A DNA stretch of 64,000 nucleotides from Psychrobium sp. MM17-31 (GTDB taxonomy: Bacteria > Pseudomonadota > Gammaproteobacteria > Enterobacterales > Psychrobiaceae), in assembly GCF_022347785.1 (NCBI RefSeq), contig NZ_JAKRGA010000001.1, positions 434,001 through 498,000 of the forward strand, given 5' to 3'. Below the pieces are notes generated by a model, which saw only the letters and a program-made list of their open reading frames with translations, did not search any database and was not told the DNA's origin. Positions 44,706 through 55,745 of the stretch are shown here, piece after piece. Made by a program: the position numbers and the translations under genes. Every line of letters starts with the position of its first letter. The first letter of the stretch is position 1.

Positions 44706-45386
44706 ATGAACACAGCAATTAATAACTCTATTCACATCACTAGCGACGATATCGCCGATTACGATTCTCGTTATCGCGCCAAACTCATCAATAGTCTTTC
44801 CGGTTTTAAAAGCGCCAACCTCATTGGCACCATCGATGAGGATTTAGTCACGAATCTAGCTATTGTTAGTTCAGTCTTTCACCTAGGTGCCAATCCGCCA
44901 TTAATGGGCATGATAATTCGACCAGATACAGTGCCAAGGGACACACTGGCCAATATTCGCAGCAATGGCAGCTATACCATTAATCACGTCAACAGCGCTA
45001 TTTACCAACAAGCACATCAAACCTCTGCACGCTACGATGCCAGTGTTAGCGAATTTGACGAAACGCAACTAACACCGCAATTTACGCCAAATGTTAAAGC
45101 GCCTTACGTGGCACAAAGCCATTTAAAATTCGCGCTCGAAGTTCGCGACATTCAGTGGTTGGCAGTCAATGGCACCGTGATGGTGATTGGCGAAATTATG
45201 GAAATTATCACACCGAGTGATAGCATAAAAGCTGATGGTTATATCGATATCGAGGCCTTAGATTCTGTCGCCATTTCAGGACTCGATGGCTATCATCAAA
45301 CCACACGCCTGAACCGTTTAAGTTATGCGAAAGTCGCGACAACGCCATCCGCACTATCAATCGAAGGTGCTAACCTCGTCGAATAA
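44706..45386 (+). CDS. Flavin reductase-like domain protein
   Basis: An FMN-binding split-barrel protein of the flavin reductase-like family. The 226-residue product shows NLIGTIDEDLVTNLAIVSSV, PPLMGMIIRPDTVPRDTLAN and GSYTINHVN, typical of this fold. Such proteins reduce flavin with NAD(P)H or act as flavin-dependent oxidoreductases. It lies 23 bases after the photolyase-like gene, so it may supply or recycle reduced flavin for it; that is inference from position. Confidence 0.85.
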   Translation: MNTAINNSIHITSDDIADYDSRYRAKLINSLSGFKSANLIGTIDEDLVTNLAIVSSVFHLGANPPLMGMIIRPDTVPRDTLANIRSNGSYTINHVNSAIYQQAHQTSARYDASVSEFDETQLTPQFTPNVKAPYVAQSHLKFALEVRDIQWLAVNGTVMVIGEIMEIITPSDSIKADGYIDIEALDSVAISGLDGYHQTTRLNRLSYAKVATTPSALSIEGANLVE

Positions 45387-45587
45387 ACTAACTTCATCTA
45401 ATCGGCTGATAAATTCCATTGGTTATTTATCAGCTAATTTGTGCAAATGCTCTGCAACACCAACAGAACCGACATCCATTGCTAAAAACGCATAAATTAG
45501 CCTAAAAACCACTAACGCTTTGCATAAATATGCGGTAGTCTCAAAGCACATCAAGAATCAATATACAAAACAGGAAGCATAGAACTA

Positions 45588-46697
45588 ATGAAAAAAGTAG
45601 GTTTGGTCGGTTGGCGCGGTATGGTTGGCTCGGTATTAATGGAGCGCATGCAAAGTGAAGGTGATTTTAATCACATTGAGCCAGTGTTTTTTAGCACCTC
45701 TCAAACGGGACAAGCAGGTCCTGATATTGGTAAACCGGTAACCACCCTGCAAGACGCTTTTGACATTAGTATTTTAGCTGAGCAAGAGATCATTATTAGC
45801 TGTCAGGGTGGCGATTACACTAAAGATGTTTATCCAAAGCTGCGCGAGTCTGGCTGGCAAGGTTATTGGATTGATGCAGCTTCTGCATTGCGCATGGAAG
45901 ATGACAGCATTATTGTGCTCGATCCTGTTAACCGCGACGTTATCGACGCAGGTATTAAATCAGGCATTAAGACTTATGTCGGCGGCAACTGTACGGTATC
46001 GCTAATGTTATTAGCCCTTGGCGGATTATTTGCCGATGACTTAATTGAGTGGGTAAGCCCAATGACTTATCAAGCGGCTTCTGGTGGCGGCGCGCGTCAT
46101 ATGCGTGAACTGCTAACGCAAATGGGCGACATTAATGCTCATGTAAAAAGTGAATTAGATAACCCAAGCTCAGCGATTTTAGACATCGATGCTAAGGTAT
46201 CAAGCTATATTCGCAGTGGTGAACTTAATACCGATCAGTTTGGCGTGCCATTGGCGGGCAGTTTAATTCCTTGGATTGATACGCAATTAGCCTCAGGTCA
46301 AAGCCGCGAAGAGTCCAAAGCGGAAGTTGAAGCAAACAAGATTTTAAATACACAAGATGCGCCAACCCCAATCGACGGTTTATGTGTTCGTGTTGGTGCG
46401 ATGCGCTGTCACAGCCAAGCATTAACTATCAAGCTAAAGCGCGATGTCAGCGTTGAAGAAATTGAAGCCAAGCTTGCTGCCCACAACGAATGGGTTAAAG
46501 TGATTCCTAATGATCGTGACATTAGTATGCAAGAGCTTACGCCAGCTAAGGTCAACGGCACCTTATCTGTGCCAATTGGTCGTATTCGCAAACTCACCAT
46601 GGGGCCTGAGTACATCAGCGCCTTTACTGTTGGTGATCAGTTACTGTGGGGCGCGGCAGAGCCATTGCGTCGTATGCTGCGTATTTTGATTGATTAA
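45588..46697 (+). CDS. asd: Aspartate-semialdehyde dehydrogenase
   Basis: Asd reduces aspartyl phosphate to aspartate semialdehyde with NADPH, a branch point to lysine, diaminopimelate, methionine and threonine. The 369-residue product has the nucleotide-binding opening [18 protein letters not shown] and the active cysteine in [11 protein letters not shown] (about residue 134), followed by [16 protein letters not shown]. It is the Gram-negative form and full length. It stands alone with its own terminator. Confidence 0.96.
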   Translation: MKKVGLVGWRGMVGSVLMERMQSEGDFNHIEPVFFSTSQTGQAGPDIGKPVTTLQDAFDISILAEQEIIISCQGGDYTKDVYPKLRESGWQGYWIDAASALRMEDDSIIVLDPVNRDVIDAGIKSGIKTYVGGNCTVSLMLLALGGLFADDLIEWVSPMTYQAASGGGARHMRELLTQMGDINAHVKSELDNPSSAILDIDAKVSSYIRSGELNTDQFGVPLAGSLIPWIDTQLASGQSREESKAEVEANKILNTQDAPTPIDGLCVRVGAMRCHSQALTIKLKRDVSVEEIEAKLAAHNEWVKVIPNDRDISMQELTPAKVNGTLSVPIGRIRKLTMGPEYISAFTVGDQLLWGAAEPLRRMLRILID

Positions 46698-46717
46698 CAA
46701 GTCCAATACATTAAATC

Positions 46718-46746
46718 ACGGCCGTTAACATCAACGGCCGTTTTTG
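46718..46746 (+). terminator. Terminator after asd
   Basis: Stem ACGGCCGTT/AACGGCCGT followed by TTTTG, 21 bases after the asd stop. Confidence 0.88.
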
Positions 46747-46963
46747 TTTAAACTATCAGCAACCAATTCAAGTTTCTCGATTTACTCCATCACATCCATT
46801 CGTATTACTGATACACTCCAAAAAATAGTTAGATAGACTTGCTGTTAATTTAATAACATTTGATACTATTTTTACTTTATTACCCTTTTTAACTAGGTTT
46901 TTACGATTGATTTGGCTAAATTAAAGCAACTTGATCTTAAACAATAATTATAAGAAGAAGAAT

Positions 46964-48310
46964 ATGAGCGCATCTAGAGGTAAGTTTAATTCTCGCATTG
47001 GCTTTATATTAGCCGCGGCAGGCAGTGCCGTTGGATTAGGGAATATTTGGGGCTTCCCCACGCAAGCGGCAGGAAACGGCGGTGCCGCTTTCGTATTAAT
47101 GTACTTAATTTTAGCCTTTTGTTTAGCCTATCCTGCATTTATGGCGGAGCTAATCATTGGTCGTCACGGTCAAGCTAACGCCGTAGAATCGCTGCGTAAA
47201 GTGTCAAAAGACGGCTGGCAAAAGAAGTTTGCCTTTATCGTCGGTTTTGGCGGCATCTTGTGTGCGGCGCTGCTGATGAGTTTCTATTCTATTGTCGCTG
47301 GTTGGATGCTAGCCTTTACCGCAGAGCCTATAACTACACTCGTTGGCGCAACAGATACCTCTAATTGGCTAACCGCGCAAAGCACCTCTCGCAACCTTAT
47401 TTTCACACTAATTTTTACACTACTGACGGTATTTATTATTAGTCGCGGCGTTGAAAACGGGATTGAGCGCTGGTCGAAACGTTTAATGCCAGCGTTAGTC
47501 GCCCTACTCGTTTCTCTTACTGTATACGTACTAACGCTAGATGGCGCGATGGATGGTTTAAAAGCCTACCTCATTCCAGATTTCAGCCAACTATTTGAGC
47601 CATCGCTGATTGTAAGCGCACTTGGCCAAGCATTCTTCTCGTTATCGCTAGGTACCAGCGTAATCATTATCTACGGCTCTTATGTCGCTAAAAATGAAAA
47701 CCTCGTGAGCCTTGGCGCATCGGTAACGCTAATTGATGTATTTATTGCATTCTTAGCAGGTCTATTAATCATTCCAGCAATGTATGTTGCAGCGGCTCAA
47801 GGCGTACAGATTTTCGATGCTAATGGCGCTCTAATATCGGGCGACACTCTTGTGCTTACTGTGCTACCAGCATTATTTGATGGCATGGGCAGTGTTGGCG
47901 TTATTGTCGCGCTAGCGTTCTTTGCATTGATGTCAATTGCTTCGCTAACATCGTCTATCTCAATGCTAGAAGCACCAGTATCATACACAGTGGAGCGTTT
48001 TGGCATTGCACGTAACACGGCAACAATGGTGATTGGTGCGTTAATCTTCGCTACCAGCTGTTTAATTATCTTTAATTTCAACACCCTATTTGGCTTTGTA
48101 ATCGCGCTGACAACTCAGTATGGTCAACCAATAATCGGTATGCTATGTTGTATATTCGTAGGCTGGATCTGGCACCGTTCATCGCTACTCGAAGAATTGA
48201 AATCGGGTAATGAACATGTTGAAAATCAACTCTTTTGGAAAATCTGGCCGTGGTATACGAAGCTTGTGTGTCCGGTAGCTATCGCTTTGGTATTTATTCA
48301 CTCGCTGTAA
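46964..48310 (+). CDS. Sodium-dependent neurotransmitter-symporter family (NSS) transporter
   Basis: An inner-membrane sodium-coupled symporter of the NSS/SNF family (LeuT-like), probably for an amino acid. The 448-residue product opens with the signature RIGFILAAAGSAVGLGNIWG in the first membrane helix and has 11-12 hydrophobic segments. The ATG at 46964 has AAGAAG-type purine-rich sequence before it; a longer frame to 46931 has no support. Substrate is unknown. It stands alone between two terminators. Confidence 0.92.
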   Translation: MSASRGKFNSRIGFILAAAGSAVGLGNIWGFPTQAAGNGGAAFVLMYLILAFCLAYPAFMAELIIGRHGQANAVESLRKVSKDGWQKKFAFIVGFGGILCAALLMSFYSIVAGWMLAFTAEPITTLVGATDTSNWLTAQSTSRNLIFTLIFTLLTVFIISRGVENGIERWSKRLMPALVALLVSLTVYVLTLDGAMDGLKAYLIPDFSQLFEPSLIVSALGQAFFSLSLGTSVIIIYGSYVAKNENLVSLGASVTLIDVFIAFLAGLLIIPAMYVAAAQGVQIFDANGALISGDTLVLTVLPALFDGMGSVGVIVALAFFALMSIASLTSSISMLEAPVSYTVERFGIARNTATMVIGALIFATSCLIIFNFNTLFGFVIALTTQYGQPIIGMLCCIFVGWIWHRSSLLEELKSGNEHVENQLFWKIWPWYTKLVCPVAIALVFIHSL

Positions 48311-48334
48311 CCAATTAGCTCCAGACGCTTCACA

Positions 48335-48370
48335 AAAACCAGTAGTTGTTATTCATCTACTGGTTTTTTT
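48335..48370 (+). terminator. Terminator after the NSS transporter
   Basis: Stem AAAACCAGTAG/CTACTGGTTTT with an 11-base loop followed by a run of seven T in total, 25 bases after the stop codon. Confidence 0.9.
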
Positions 48371-48401
48371 GTCTCTGTCACCTAGGTTAAAGGAGCTAGC
48401 C

Positions 48402-48812
48402 ATGTATATTCTCGGTATTGAACTTAAAGGCAACGACGCTTATATGGCGTTAGTCGACAAGAAAGGTCGCTGTCGCCATCAACAACAACTAGAACTAGGC
48501 GATCGCGATGACGCCGCTCAAGTGGCAACCTTTTATCGCGCCATCACTAGTTTAATCAAACCCTATTCCATCGCTTGCGTTAAACTAACGCGTACCCCAC
48601 ACATTGCAACCAACGCCAACGCTATTGATGTGGTGCGAATGGAAACTATATTCCAACTGCACTTTAGTCACTGCTTTTCGATTATTGAGCGCGATGAATT
48701 GGAAGATTGGATGACTCACCATTTGGTAGAGCATCATCCAATGACCCAATTTCATTTAGCCATCACAGCTGCACAATACGAGCTGCAACATAATATCTGT
48801 TTTATTGATTAG
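48402..48812 (+). CDS. DUF3010 family protein
   Basis: A small gammaproteobacterial protein of unknown function, resembling the DUF3010 family by its opening YILGIELKGNDAYMALVDKK. The 136-residue product looks like a ribonuclease H-like alpha/beta fold with two-strand start, though this is by pattern only. AAGGAG lies 7 bases before the ATG at 48402; an upstream in-frame start has no ribosome site and overlaps the terminator. A weak hairpin AAGCCAG/CTGGCTT follows at 48839-48868. Confidence 0.8.
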   Translation: MYILGIELKGNDAYMALVDKKGRCRHQQQLELGDRDDAAQVATFYRAITSLIKPYSIACVKLTRTPHIATNANAIDVVRMETIFQLHFSHCFSIIERDELEDWMTHHLVEHHPMTQFHLAITAAQYELQHNICFID

Positions 48813-49019
48813 CTTGATATCTTATGTAGATTATATCTAAGCCAGTATTACTGCGCGTTTGCTGGCTTATTTCCATTCATTTTCCCCATAATCGCCATTT
48901 CTTTAAAAAATTGTGACAGAGTATCTTTAACAAGCTATGTTAGGCTAAAGTCTAGTCGGTTAGAAGATTATTCATACTAACCGATTAATTTTTAGCGTTT
49001 TTGTTGAAGGAGTTTTGTC

Positions 49020-50561
49020 ATGCTGATCAGTATTCCCAAAGAGCAATTGGCGGGAGAAACACGAGTTGCTGCGACCCCAAAGTCGGTGACTCAATTAATT
49101 AAATTGGGCTTTGACGTTCAAATCGAGCAAGGCGCTGGTACCCAAGCCAGTTTTAGCGATGCCGATTATCAAGCCGTTGGCGCTTCTACCGTTAATGGTG
49201 ATGACGTTTATAACACCGATATCTTACTCAAGGTCAATGCCCCACTGATCACCGAAGATTGTGATGAAGTCAGTAAAATCAAAGACAATACCACGCTCAT
49301 AAGTTTCATTTGGCCAGCGCAAAGCGAAGAGTTGATGGCTAGGCTCACAGCAAAAAGTATCAATGTTATGGCGATGGACTGTGTGCCGCGTATGTCGCGC
49401 TCGCAGTCACTCGACGCACTCAGCTCTATGGCTAATATTGGTGGTTATCGCGCGGTGATTGAAGCGGCACACGAATTCGGCCGCTTCTTTACCGGACAAA
49501 TTACCGCTGCGGGTAAAGTGCCACCAGCTAAAATGTTAGTGATTGGCGCTGGTGTCGCTGGCCTTGCAGCTATTGGTGCTGCTGGCAGTCTAGGTGCTAT
49601 TGTCCGAGCATTTGATACTCGCCTTGAAGTAAAAGAGCAAATCACCTCTATGGGTGGTGAATTTCTAGAGCTGCAATTTGATGAAGATACCGATTCTAGC
49701 GATGGTTACGCCAAAACCATGTCAAAAGAATTCATTGAAGCAGAAATGGCACTCTTTGCCGAGCAAGCCAAAGACGTAGATATCATCATTACCACCGCGC
49801 TTATCCCTGGCAAACCTGCACCTGTGCTAATTACCAAAGAGATGGTGGATAGCATGAAAGCGGGTAGCGTGATTGTCGACTTAGCAGCGGCTAACGGCGG
49901 TAACTGTGAATACTGTGAAACAGGTAAACTCATTACCACCGACAACAACGTCAAGGTTATTGGCTACACCGATTTACCGGGTCGCCTGCCTGTGCAATCT
50001 TCACAACTCTACGCCACTAACCTAGTTAATTTACTCAAACTACTGGCACCAGAAAAAGATGGCAGTATCAATATCGACTTTGAAGATGAAGTCATTCGCG
50101 GTGTTACTGTGGTTAAAGCCGGTGAATTAACATGGCCAGCACCGCCAATTAAAGTCAGCGCCGCACCAGCTGCCGCGCCAGCGCCATCAGAGCCTGCGGT
50201 GGTGGAAGAAAAAGCCATGTCGCCAATCCTTAAAGGGTTGCTAGCTGCTTGCGGCATTTTTGCCTACGGCGCAATGGCGATGTATGCACCAAGCGAGTTT
50301 ATGGCGCATTTTACTGTCTTCGCCCTCGCCTGTGTTATTGGCTATTACGTGGTATGGAATGTCAGTCATTCACTCCACACCCCTCTGATGAGTGTTACTA
50401 ATGCCATTTCCGGCATCATTATTGTCGGCGCGCTATTTCAGGTCGCAAGTGGTTCAATCATTGTCACTATTTTAGCGACCATAGCGACACTGATAGCAAC
50501 CATCAATATCGCGGGTGGATTTTACGTTACCCAGCGCATGCTGAAGATGTTTAGAAAATAA
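49020..50561 (+). CDS. pntA: NAD(P) transhydrogenase subunit alpha
   Basis: PntA with PntB forms the proton-driven transhydrogenase that makes NADPH from NADH. The 513-residue product has the NAD-binding domain I (about residues 1-380; [38 protein letters not shown]), a short Pro/Ala-rich linker (about 380-398) and four C-terminal membrane helices. This is the E. coli-like two-subunit layout. It starts 12 bases after an AAGGAG-like site and is followed by pntB after 11 bases. Confidence 0.96.
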   Translation: MLISIPKEQLAGETRVAATPKSVTQLIKLGFDVQIEQGAGTQASFSDADYQAVGASTVNGDDVYNTDILLKVNAPLITEDCDEVSKIKDNTTLISFIWPAQSEELMARLTAKSINVMAMDCVPRMSRSQSLDALSSMANIGGYRAVIEAAHEFGRFFTGQITAAGKVPPAKMLVIGAGVAGLAAIGAAGSLGAIVRAFDTRLEVKEQITSMGGEFLELQFDEDTDSSDGYAKTMSKEFIEAEMALFAEQAKDVDIIITTALIPGKPAPVLITKEMVDSMKAGSVIVDLAAANGGNCEYCETGKLITTDNNVKVIGYTDLPGRLPVQSSQLYATNLVNLLKLLAPEKDGSINIDFEDEVIRGVTVVKAGELTWPAPPIKVSAAPAAAPAPSEPAVVEEKAMSPILKGLLAACGIFAYGAMAMYAPSEFMAHFTVFALACVIGYYVVWNVSHSLHTPLMSVTNAISGIIIVGALFQVASGSIIVTILATIATLIATINIAGGFYVTQRMLKMFRK

Positions 50562-50572
50562 GGGGAATTGAA

Positions 50573-51940
50573 ATGTCACAAGGCTTAGTTAGTGCTGCTT
50601 ATCTCGCAGCGGCCATTCTCTTTATTTTGAGTTTGGCGGGATTATCGAAACAAGAAACAGCCCAGCGCGGTGCCTACAGCGGGATTATCGGCATGGCCAT
50701 CGCGTTAATCGCCACGCTGTTATCACCATCAGTTGAAGGTTTAGTCTTTATAATTTTCGCCATGGTAGTTGGCGGTGCGATTGGTATTCGTCTGGCCAAG
50801 AAAGTCGAAATGACGGAAATGCCAGAGCTCGTCGCCATTCTGCACAGTTTCGTTGGCTTAGCAGCGGTATTCGTTGGCTTTAATAGCTATATCGATGCCC
50901 CAGCGACTACGGGTGCGCTGCACACCATTCACTTGGTTGAAGTGTATTTAGGTATTTTTATTGGCGCAGTCACCTTCACTGGTTCAGTTGTAGCTTATGG
51001 CAAACTGAGCGGCCGTATTGATAGTTCAGCGTTAATGCTGCCACATCGTCATAAACTCAATTTACTGGCGCTTATTGTTTGTGGTTACCTGCTTAGCCAA
51101 TTTGTTGGCGATAGCTCAATTGGTATCTTGCTGATCATGACATTAATTGCCTTTGCCTTTGGGTATCATTTAGTTGCTTCAATTGGCGGTGCCGATATGC
51201 CTGTAGTTGTATCTATGCTCAACTCATATTCGGGCTGGGCAGCAGCGGCAGCGGGCTTTATGTTGGCCAATGATTTACTCATCGTCACTGGCGCGCTAGT
51301 AGGTTCATCGGGGGCGATCTTAAGTTACATCATGTGTAAGGCGATGAATCGCTCGTTTATCTCGGTGATTGCCGGTGGTTTTGGCACAGATGTCACAGCA
51401 TCAGGCGATGAAATTGAAGGTGAAGCGCAAAGTGTAACCGCAGCTGATGTTGCCGACAAACTAGTCAATGCATCACGTGTTATTATCACTCCAGGCTATG
51501 GAATGGCGGTGGCTCAAGCGCAATACCCAGTATACGAATTAACCCAGAAACTACGTGATAAAGGTGTTGAAGTTCGCTTTGGTATTCACCCTGTTGCAGG
51601 TCGTTTACCAGGTCACATGAACGTACTCCTTGCCGAAGCCAAGGTGCCGTATGACATCGTATTAGAGATGGATGAAATCAACGATGATTTCGACGATACC
51701 GATGTCGTGCTGGTTATTGGCGCGAACGATACGGTAAACCCTGCTGCAAAAGAGCCGGGTAGTCCGATTGCTGGTATGCCTGTACTAGAAGTGTGGAATG
51801 CGAAAAACGTAATCGTGTTTAAACGCGGCATGGCAACGGGTTACGCTGGTTTACAAAATCCGCTGTTCTTTAACGACAATACACAAATGCTATTTGGCGA
51901 TGCCAAAGACAGTGTCGATCAAATTATCCACGCGATGTAG
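50573..51940 (+). CDS. pntB: NAD(P) transhydrogenase subunit beta
   Basis: PntB supplies the remaining membrane helices and the NADP-binding domain III. The 455-residue product has about nine membrane segments in the first 270 residues and the soluble domain after about 285 ([40 protein letters not shown]). It is full length. A strong hairpin ends the pntAB transcript. Confidence 0.96.
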   Translation: MSQGLVSAAYLAAAILFILSLAGLSKQETAQRGAYSGIIGMAIALIATLLSPSVEGLVFIIFAMVVGGAIGIRLAKKVEMTEMPELVAILHSFVGLAAVFVGFNSYIDAPATTGALHTIHLVEVYLGIFIGAVTFTGSVVAYGKLSGRIDSSALMLPHRHKLNLLALIVCGYLLSQFVGDSSIGILLIMTLIAFAFGYHLVASIGGADMPVVVSMLNSYSGWAAAAAGFMLANDLLIVTGALVGSSGAILSYIMCKAMNRSFISVIAGGFGTDVTASGDEIEGEAQSVTAADVADKLVNASRVIITPGYGMAVAQAQYPVYELTQKLRDKGVEVRFGIHPVAGRLPGHMNVLLAEAKVPYDIVLEMDEINDDFDDTDVVLVIGANDTVNPAAKEPGSPIAGMPVLEVWNAKNVIVFKRGMATGYAGLQNPLFFNDNTQMLFGDAKDSVDQIIHAM

Positions 51941-51957
51941 AGTTAAACGTCAGACAC

Positions 51958-51985
51958 AAAAAAGGATGCCGCGGCATCCTTTTTT
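51958..51985. terminator. Bidirectional terminator between pntB and a small membrane protein gene
   Basis: Stem GGATGCC/GGCATCC, flanked by A6 on the left and T6 on the right, sits between two convergent genes. Confidence 0.9.
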
Positions 51986-52010
51986 ATTAAGTGCTTTTAA
52001 TAAAAGCGAC

Positions 52011-52223
52011 TTAAGATTTGTCTACTTTAGCGCTGTAAAGCAAGCCACCAATTGCTGAAGCAATTAAGATAAACGGTGTTGCTTGGATGAAGAACGCAAC
52101 TACAGATAGTTCGTTACGCAAGAATGAGAATGCAATTGGAAACGCAATTGCTGCTACAACAACTAATAATAAAAGACCCATTTTTGCTTCTGCAGATATG
52201 TTTTGCTCAGTTCTTTCGCTCAT
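52011..52223 (-). CDS. Small two-helix membrane protein (70 aa)
   Basis: I do not recognise this protein. It has a polar N-terminal segment (MSERTEQNISAEAKM) and two hydrophobic segments (about residues 16-34 and 42-63), so it should be an inner-membrane hairpin with short tails. It shares a terminator with pntB and is convergent with it. The codon pattern and its isolated place between a terminator and a 260-base gap support a real gene. The gap up to the M16 peptidase (52224-52483) shows no other feature I can name. Confidence 0.65.
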   Translation of the reverse strand: MSERTEQNISAEAKMGLLLLVVVAAIAFPIAFSFLRNELSVVAFFIQATPFILIASAIGGLLYSAKVDKS

Positions 52224-52483
52224 TTTTGATCCAAATCAATTAATTTTTAAGTGGCGAGATTATAGGGCAATATAATTAGCAACCCAAGTTTTGTTTTGCT
52301 ATTTTGAGAGGTTTTTCGACTAATTTATAATCACCTGTTTCCATCCGAAATTTTTACCACTTGCGCTAAGTTGACAAAACTTCAGCTAACTCCCTAATAA
52401 AACGCTTATTTCCAGTGAAAGGTTGGCGAATTGTTAAGGAGTTTGATAGATTGTTACCGTCTAAAAATAGCGAGAATATTCAG

Positions 52484-55324
52484 ATGAAAAAATGGATGAT
52501 TAGTGCTGTTGCACTGGCGATCACCGCCTGTTCACAGTCACCTAAGACAGATGATGTAAATATTGCTGGTGTTAAGTTTGTTGAAAAAGTTAGCGCGCAG
52601 CCTGGCAAAACAACTATTCCCTACAAAAAATTCCAACTTGCTAACGGTTTAACCGTTATCTTACACGAAGACAAATCAGATCCCTTAGTTCACGTTGATG
52701 TGACCTATCACGTTGGCTCAGCCCGTGAAGATCTTGGTATGTCTGGTTTCGCCCACTTCTTCGAGCACATGATGTTCCAAGGCTCAGAGAACGTTGGCGA
52801 TGATGAACACTTTAAGATCGTTACCGAAGCTGGCGGTACTATGAATGGTACCACCAACAGCGATCGCACCAACTACTATCAAACAGTACCAGTAAACCAA
52901 CTGGAAAAAATGCTGTGGTTAGAATCAGATCGCATGGGTTACCTACTCGATGCGGTAACACAGGAAAAATTCGAAGTTCAGCGTGAAACCGTTAAGAACG
53001 AGCGTGGTCAACGCGTCGACAATGCACCTTATGGCCGCTTAGGCGAAATCAAAGCGCGCGCAATGTATCCAAAAGGTCACCCATACTCATGGCCGGTAAT
53101 TGGCTACATGGCCGACTTAAATCGCGTAAACGTAAATGACCTAAAAGCCTTCTTCTTGAAATGGTACGGTCCAAACAACGCGACCCTAACCATTGGCGGT
53201 GACATCAACGTTGCAGAAACTATGCAGCTAGTGAACAAGTACTTTGGCGACATCACGCCGGGTCCTCAAGTAATACCACAAGATAAAACGCTGATTAATC
53301 TACCACGCGATCGTTACGTATCTTTCGAAGACAACGTTAGCCTACCGCTTGTTTACATGAGTTTCCCAACGGCTTACGCCCGTCATGAAGACGAAGCAGC
53401 ACTTGATTTACTTGCGCAAATCTTAGGTGGCGGTAAAACATCACTGCTCTACAAAAACCTCGTTAAATCACGTCTTGCGGTACAAACGTCGGCAACACAT
53501 CCTTGTCAAGAACTCGCCTGTACCTTCGATTTATACGCCCTACCTCACCCTGCAAGTGGCAAGAGTTTAGGCGAAATTGAAAAAATCATGCGCAAGACCA
53601 TTAGCGAATTTGAAACACGCGGCGTGATGGACGATGACCTAGCAAAAGCCAAAGCACAAATGGAAGCGAGCTTTATCTTCGGCCTACAAAGTGTACAAGG
53701 TAAAGTAGCGCAACTTGCCGCATACGAAACCTTCACTGGCGATGCCAATTACATCGAAAAAGACATTGCGCGTTACAACAACGTTAGCAAGGTAGATGTA
53801 ATGCGTGTGTTTAACCGCTACATCAAAAACAAACCGTCTGTTATCGTTTCAGTTGTGCCAAACGGCCAAGGCGCTATGGTGGCTAAGGCTGATAACTATG
53901 AGCCACAAATCACTAAGTTAAGTGGTGAATCAACCACTAGTGCAGCTGATTTAAAAATGCGTGATAACCCAAATACCTTTGATCGCAGCAAGCAGCCTAA
54001 AGCGGGCGCAATTAAAGCGGTTGACGTACCAAGCTACTGGACAGAAACATTCGACAACGGAATTAGCGTACTAGGCAGTGTTAGTAACGAAACACCAACG
54101 ACTTCGTTACTATTGCGCATTCCAAATGGTCACTTCACTGAAAACAGTGCTAAAGCGGGTATTACCTCTTTGACTGCACAAATGATGAATGAAGGCACCA
54201 AGAACTATTCAGCAGAGCAAATGAGTAAAGCGCTACAAAAACTAGGTAGCTCTATATCTTTCTCAGCAGGCAACATGTACACCAGCGTGTTCGTAAGCTC
54301 GTTAACGAAGAACCTTGATCAAACCATCGATTTGTTAAACGAGAAATTGTTTAACCCAGTGTTTAAAGAAGCTGATTTTGAGCGCATTAAGGCCAACCAA
54401 ATCGAAGGCCTAATCAATGCACAAAAAGACGCAGGTTCACTATCGCGTAACGCATTTAGAGCACTGATGTTCCAAGGCACTATCGCTGCCCTACCAACCG
54501 CAGGTACTGTTGATTCACTTAAGCGTTTAACCATTGAAGATGTGGAGCAATATTACAACCGCAACTACAAGCCAAAACGCGCACAGTTAATCGCCGTATC
54601 AAACCTTGGTGAGCAAGCCTTAGTTAACAAGTTCAACCGCCTTAAGTCTTGGAAAGGCCACACAGGTGTTACTGAGCTAAACCTATTGCCACCAAGCTAC
54701 GCGAAAAACACCGTGTACCTAGTGAACAAAGATAACGCTGCACAATCAGCTATCCGCGTTGGCCAACGTGCCATCAAAGAAGATATCACTGGCGAGTACT
54801 ATGAACTTGGCCTAATGAACTTCCCAATTGGCGGTAACTTTAACTCGCGCATCAACATGAATTTACGTGAAGACAAAGGCTACACTTACGGAGCTGGCTC
54901 GACCTTCTACGGTAACAAGTTCGGCGGTGCTATGGTTGTATCAGCAGCGGTTCGCGCCGATGCCACTATCGCCTCTTTAAAAGAAATCATTAAAGAGCTT
55001 AAAGACTACCGTGAAAACGGTATTACCGACGAAGAACTCGCCTTCATGCGCGCTGCTATCAATCAGCAAGACGCTCTGAAATACGAAACGCCTAACGCAA
55101 AACTTAACTTCCTAGCACAAATCATCGAGCATGACTTAACGCCAGCATTCGTTAAAGAGCGCGCTAATATCGTTTCTAACATCAGCAAAGAGCGCATCAA
55201 CAGCCTAGCTCGTCAATATCTAAACATCGACGATATGGCTATCGTGATTGTAGGTGACGCGAAAACGCTGAAACCTCAATTACAAGAGATGGGCTACAAC
55301 GTAGTTGATTACACAGCGCCTTAA
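52484..55324 (+). CDS. M16 family zinc metallopeptidase, lipoprotein-anchored
   Basis: A pitrilysin/insulinase-type zinc peptidase with two tandem M16 units (about residues 45-450 and 500-940). The inverted zinc motif HFFEH (H91, E94, H95) is intact in the first unit; the second unit lacks it, as is normal. The start at 52484 gives a lipoprotein signal with Cys16 (AITAC), so it is probably exported and lipid-anchored. A longer frame to 52415 would hide the signal. At 946 residues it is usual for periplasmic peptidases of marine gammaproteobacteria. Confidence 0.93.
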   Translation: MKKWMISAVALAITACSQSPKTDDVNIAGVKFVEKVSAQPGKTTIPYKKFQLANGLTVILHEDKSDPLVHVDVTYHVGSAREDLGMSGFAHFFEHMMFQGSENVGDDEHFKIVTEAGGTMNGTTNSDRTNYYQTVPVNQLEKMLWLESDRMGYLLDAVTQEKFEVQRETVKNERGQRVDNAPYGRLGEIKARAMYPKGHPYSWPVIGYMADLNRVNVNDLKAFFLKWYGPNNATLTIGGDINVAETMQLVNKYFGDITPGPQVIPQDKTLINLPRDRYVSFEDNVSLPLVYMSFPTAYARHEDEAALDLLAQILGGGKTSLLYKNLVKSRLAVQTSATHPCQELACTFDLYALPHPASGKSLGEIEKIMRKTISEFETRGVMDDDLAKAKAQMEASFIFGLQSVQGKVAQLAAYETFTGDANYIEKDIARYNNVSKVDVMRVFNRYIKNKPSVIVSVVPNGQGAMVAKADNYEPQITKLSGESTTSAADLKMRDNPNTFDRSKQPKAGAIKAVDVPSYWTETFDNGISVLGSVSNETPTTSLLLRIPNGHFTENSAKAGITSLTAQMMNEGTKNYSAEQMSKALQKLGSSISFSAGNMYTSVFVSSLTKNLDQTIDLLNEKLFNPVFKEADFERIKANQIEGLINAQKDAGSLSRNAFRALMFQGTIAALPTAGTVDSLKRLTIEDVEQYYNRNYKPKRAQLIAVSNLGEQALVNKFNRLKSWKGHTGVTELNLLPPSYAKNTVYLVNKDNAAQSAIRVGQRAIKEDITGEYYELGLMNFPIGGNFNSRINMNLREDKGYTYGAGSTFYGNKFGGAMVVSAAVRADATIASLKEIIKELKDYRENGITDEELAFMRAAINQQDALKYETPNAKLNFLAQIIEHDLTPAFVKERANIVSNISKERINSLARQYLNIDDMAIVIVGDAKTLKPQLQEMGYNVVDYTAP

Positions 55325-55347
55325 TTAATTTAAGCGCTAAAACGACA

Positions 55348-55377
55348 AAAGCCGATGTTTATGCATCGGCTTTTTTT
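55348..55377 (+). terminator. Terminator after the M16 peptidase gene
   Basis: Stem AAAGCCGATG/CATCGGCTTT followed by T run, 23 bases after the stop. Confidence 0.92.
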
Positions 55378-55400
55378 GTGGGTATTAGATATTGTTGAAA

Positions 55401-55712
55401 TCAGTCTAGCTTGTAGTTAATTTGATGATTAGAGTTAGCAAACGGTTTCCAGCCGGAGTCCAGCCCTTCCGCTATTGCGTTAGCTATAAATCTAGGCGTC
55501 ACATTGTTTGAATAATTACTGAAGAAACTATCATTTCTTGGACACAAGAAATCAATAATCAGTTTTGACTGCGGATCGTTATAAAGCTCGACAACAGCGG
55601 TTAAATTGGTCCACTCGAGACCAGAACTATAAGTAGGCTTATGTCTGATTCCCCAGCGATAATCATCACCATTAATCTGTATTTTCCTGGTTCCCTTCTT
55701 AGATAACGCCAT
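55401..55712 (-). CDS. Hypothetical protein (103 aa)
   Basis: The opening ALSKKGTRKIQINGDDYRW resembles a scattered small family of uncharacterised bacterial proteins that share the pattern KxGTRxIxxxGxxYRW; I know no function for it. No signal peptide or membrane segment. The C-terminal part has VTPRFIANAIAEGLDSGWKP. AAGGAA lies close before the ATG. It is the first of three orphan genes downstream of der and is convergent with the M16 gene. Confidence 0.7.
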   Translation of the reverse strand: MALSKKGTRKIQINGDDYRWGIRHKPTYSSGLEWTNLTAVVELYNDPQSKLIIDFLCPRNDSFFSNYSNNVTPRFIANAIAEGLDSGWKPFANSNHQINYKLD

Positions 55713-55745
55713 AATTTCCTTCAGTTGATCAATCGTTTATACCAT

